Part shown: piece after piece, positions 61,920-64,000 of the stretch
Position numbering within the stretch: position 1 is the stretch's first letter
How the letters are laid out: every line of letters starts with the position of its first letter
DNA from: Sphingobium sp.
Lineage (GTDB): Bacteria > Pseudomonadota > Alphaproteobacteria > Sphingomonadales > Sphingomonadaceae
Length of the DNA: 64,000 bases
Direction of reading: 5' to 3'
NCBI GenBank assembly: GCA_035196065.1
Contig: CP136575.1
Span: 124,001 to 188,000 of the forward strand
Program-made: the position numbers and the translations under genes
Notes under the pieces: generated by a model
Database searches by the model: none
Told to the model about the DNA's origin: nothing
What the model saw: only the letters and a program-made list of their open reading frames with translations

Positions 61920-63118
61920 GCTGTGCAGCGCCTCCAACCGGTTCCGGGTTTTTGGCAGCAACGCTTGCCAATTTCGACTGCCAGGCACAGAGCATCGGTG
62001 AAGCTGGCTACCAGACTTTGGCGAGCACCGGTTCGCCAGTCGCGCTCGCGCTCACCTCATTACTTGCGATTTTCATAGCGATCATCGGTATCCGCTTCCT
62101 GACCGCTAAACCCTTGACGATCGATGAATGGATCGCAACCGCTCTCAAAGTCGGTTTCGTAATGGCGCTTGCCACAAGCTGGCCTGCCTATCGAACCGTT
62201 GTTTACGATGTGGTTCTCAAAGGTCCTGCCGAAATAAGTGCGTCAATCGGCAAAGCATCGGCGCTGCCCGGATCAGCAGGAGGCCTTGCTGCTAGGTTGT
62301 CAGCCGTCGACAGCGGCATCATGGCGCTTGTGGAGGTCGGCAGCGGCAGGACTGATGTTTCTTCAAGGCGGCTCGATAGTACGATTGCGCCTCCATTAAG
62401 TGAGGATGCCTCGCTTGGCTGGGGCAAGACGCTGTTTGTCGGCAGCATCATCGGCAGCTTCGGTCTACTGCGGCTTGCAGGCGGGATATTTATCGCGCTC
62501 GCTCCGCTGTTTGCTGGGTTTCTGCTTTTCGAAGCGACGCGCTTTCTCTTTTTTGGATGGCTAAGATCACTGATCGCGATTTCAATCGGATCGATCGGGA
62601 CAGCCATTGTCATTGGTGTTGAGCTCGCCGTCATTGAGCCTTGGCTTGCCCAAGTGCTCGCACTACGGGCTGCGCGAGTAGCAACGCTTGCCGCGCCGTT
62701 TGAATTGCTGGCACTGACCATAGCATTTTCGGTCGCGATGGTAGGCATGTTAGTGTTGGCGCTAAAGATCGCCTATGCATCGGCCGCAGCAGTTAAAGTA
62801 CAGGCGCTGATCGAACATGCAACGCACGGCTTGCATAGTCAAAACGCGACCTGGCATCCCAACTTTCCAGAAAATCCACACAGGCTTGCCGAGCAAGGCC
62901 GTGCACAACTGTTAGCGCAATCGGTCCGTCAGACACTTGATCGCGAAGGCGGCCAAGCCAGCCGATCGAGCAACATAGTGCCGGCAAATCGCACACTCTT
63001 GCCAAATGGCACGGCCAGCACCTTGGATCGAGTTACGAACACGCCGCTTGGCCGCAGTTATCATGCGCCTTCACGCCGAGTTGGAAGCCAAGCCCTCAAA
63101 AGAAGATCAACAACATGA
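61916..63118 (+). CDS. virB6: Type IV secretion channel protein VirB6/TrbL
   Basis: This 400-residue polytopic protein starts at GTG 61916. At least five hydrophobic segments are visible, among them VALALTSLLAIFIAIIGIRF, FIALAPLFAGFLLFEATRFL and LLALTIAFSVAMVGMLVLAL, with the VirB6-like central loop between. The C-terminal 130 residues are polar. It overlaps virB4 and virB8 by 4 bases each. Confidence 0.88.
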   Translation: MSCAAPPTGSGFLAATLANFDCQAQSIGEAGYQTLASTGSPVALALTSLLAIFIAIIGIRFLTAKPLTIDEWIATALKVGFVMALATSWPAYRTVVYDVVLKGPAEISASIGKASALPGSAGGLAARLSAVDSGIMALVEVGSGRTDVSSRRLDSTIAPPLSEDASLGWGKTLFVGSIIGSFGLLRLAGGIFIALAPLFAGFLLFEATRFLFFGWLRSLIAISIGSIGTAIVIGVELAVIEPWLAQVLALRAARVATLAAPFELLALTIAFSVAMVGMLVLALKIAYASAAAVKVQALIEHATHGLHSQNATWHPNFPENPHRLAEQGRAQLLAQSVRQTLDREGGQASRSSNIVPANRTLLPNGTASTLDRVTNTPLGRSYHAPSRRVGSQALKRRSTT

Positions 63119-63903
63119 ATATGGAGACCCGTGAGAAGCTTGATGCTTATTATACCCAGGCCGGCAGCTGGGCCGATGAGCGCACTCAATCTATCCATGC
63201 ATCGCGCAAGGTCGCATGGATAGTCGCGCTCGTTGCAAGCGTGATCGCCTTCCTACTAGCGCTTACAATTGTTTTCATGCTGCCTCTAAAGACAATCGTT
63301 CCACAAACGCTTCTCGTCGACAAGCAAACAGGCTTTGTTCAGGCCATCGATCCGAGGCGCCCGCAAAAGATTAGCGCCGATGAAGCACTTACCCGATCCT
63401 TCTTGGCACAATATGTGGTTGCGCGCGAAGGTTTCGATATTGCGACCGTCCAAGGCCAGTTTAAGAAGGTCGCTCTCTGGTCGGCAGGTGCTGCCCGCAA
63501 TCGCTATATCAGCATGATGCAGGCGGGGCATCCTGACAGCCCCTTGACCCGCTTTCCAAGGAACACTGTGATCGATGTTGAGATCCGCTCAGTCTCTAAG
63601 CTCTCGAACGATAGCGCATTGGTGCGTTTTGCTACCTCACGAAATGATCCTGGCGCTGCAGCCCAGCCTGAAGAGAATTGGGTCGCAGTCATCCGCTATC
63701 GCTACTCGAATGCACCCATGACTTTTGAAGATCGGCTCGTAAACCCTCTGGGCTTTGAGGTAACCAGCTATCACAAGGATGCAGAATCGCTTCCCGTTCA
63801 GCTGCAGGAAAATAATGCGACTGGGCCTAATCCCGCTATCCAGCCGCCGATGCCGGAATCGCAGCCCCTGCAACCTGCAACGCCTAGAGCTTCTGGCCGG
63901 TGA
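63115..63903 (+). CDS. virB8: Type IV secretion inner-membrane protein VirB8
   Basis: This 262-residue bitopic protein has a short cytoplasmic tail starting METREKLDAYYTQAGSWADERTQ (in part), one membrane helix (about residues 33-56, VAWIVALVASVIAFLLALTIV), and a periplasmic domain. That domain holds the VirB8 core motifs IDPRRPQKISADEALTRSFL, YVVAREGFD and FEDRLVNPLGFEVTSYHKDA. The Pro/Gln-rich end is a linker. It is coupled to virB6 and virB9 by overlapping stop/start codons. Confidence 0.93.
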   Translation: MNMETREKLDAYYTQAGSWADERTQSIHASRKVAWIVALVASVIAFLLALTIVFMLPLKTIVPQTLLVDKQTGFVQAIDPRRPQKISADEALTRSFLAQYVVAREGFDIATVQGQFKKVALWSAGAARNRYISMMQAGHPDSPLTRFPRNTVIDVEIRSVSKLSNDSALVRFATSRNDPGAAAQPEENWVAVIRYRYSNAPMTFEDRLVNPLGFEVTSYHKDAESLPVQLQENNATGPNPAIQPPMPESQPLQPATPRASGR

Positions 63904-64000
63904 GAAAGACACTCCCATCTTTGGCGTTGCTTTTTGTCGCCGCGCCGGCAGTCGACGCACAGATCTATCCGCAACCGAGCGGCGGTGATCCGCGTATTCA
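63900..64000 (+). CDS. virB9: Type IV secretion protein VirB9, N-terminus only
   Basis: From GTG 63900 (overlapping the virB8 stop as GTGA) the frame reads VRKTLPSLALLFVAAPAVDA, a signal peptide, then QIYPQPSGGDPRI, which matches the start of mature VirB9 proteins (P.pG.gDPRIQ). The gene runs off the right edge. The order after virB8 supports the call. Confidence 0.82.
   Translation, partial: MRKTLPSLALLFVAAPAVDAQIYPQPSGGDPRI

Larger units (their letters stand above)
33371..64000 (+). mobile_element. Integrative and conjugative element at tRNA-Met, left part
   Basis: The region starts at a truncated tRNA-Met, followed by a tyrosine integrase of the tRNA-targeting type (34432-35589), toxin and defence cargo, and a VirB type IV secretion operon running off the right edge. 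No chromosomal housekeeping gene occurs after 33371. Relics of a second copy of virB2/virB3 and of the integrase show rearrangement inside. The right att site, relaxase, coupling protein and remaining vir genes are expected beyond 64000. Mobility today is inferred, not shown. Confidence 0.85.

Overview
The window comes from a Sphingomonadales-type alphaproteobacterium (Sphingopyxis-, Sphingorhabdus- or Sphingomonas-like). Supporting signs are the housekeeping gene neighbourhoods (glpX-hom, lptC-lptA-lptB-rpoN, rpmI-rplT-pheS-pheT), a large TonB-dependent receptor, a cold-shock protein with two cold-shock domains, and an alphaproteobacterial SOS box of the GTTC-N7-GTTC type. Genus is inferred from gene content and style only; no database search was possible.

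Bases 1-33370 are ordinary chromosome. They carry: the 5' end of glpX with hom; a nucleotidyltransferase-like gene; a DUF1176 gene; 3-hydroxybutyryl-CoA dehydrogenase; the double cold-shock protein; RNase D; the LPS-transport genes lptC, lptA and lptB with sigma-54; glycerol kinase; a molybdopterin oxidoreductase; release factor 3; a TetR regulator divergent from a TonB receptor with a clear shared operator; the rpmI-rplT-pheS-pheT cluster; an AraC regulator, a histidinol-phosphatase-like enzyme and prs; nadE; sppA; a lipoprotein; tlyA; a nitroreductase; and a universal stress protein next to an oxygen-sensing FNR-type regulator, with a perfect FNR box ahead of the stress gene. A tiny 18-codon ORF with a full-length Shine-Dalgarno and its own terminator lies upstream of sppA.

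At 33371 the character changes. A 45-nt 3' fragment of tRNA-Met(CAU) on the minus strand marks an attachment-site scar. From there to the end of the window the DNA is one integrative (conjugative) element: a DUF3489 gene, a tyrosine integrase, a long Rhs toxin region, and then a VirB-type type IV secretion operon (virB2, virB3, virB4, virB6, virB8, start of virB9). The full tRNA and the other att site should lie beyond the right edge.

The Rhs region (35.7-58.8 kb) is the most unusual part. Three full-length YD/RHS-repeat proteins of about 1,455-1,483 residues each carry an N-terminal Sec signal peptide rather than a PAAR or T6SS module. Each is preceded by a 77-residue secreted protein with one YD-like repeat, and each ends in a different tip after the DPxGL motif. 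The tips are an unrecognised domain, an HExxH metallopeptidase-like domain and an HxHP (JAMM/DUF4329-like) domain. Each is followed at once by a small AT-rich lipoprotein gene that looks like its immunity protein. Two partial Rhs genes are also present: one is an orphan core+tip+immunity cassette, the other a broken core. A 612-bp direct repeat (integrase 3' end plus the 77-residue gene) and a remnant virB2-virB3' fused to the integrase 3' end show that the region arose by tandem duplication or tandem element integration followed by deletion.

Between Rhs units lie an AbiL/RloAB-like phage-defence pair, a frameshifted S24-type repressor and a truncated umuD-like gene under a perfect SOS box. 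The working picture is an ICE whose cargo slot, between integrase and virB operon, has become a recombining store of secreted toxin/immunity modules.
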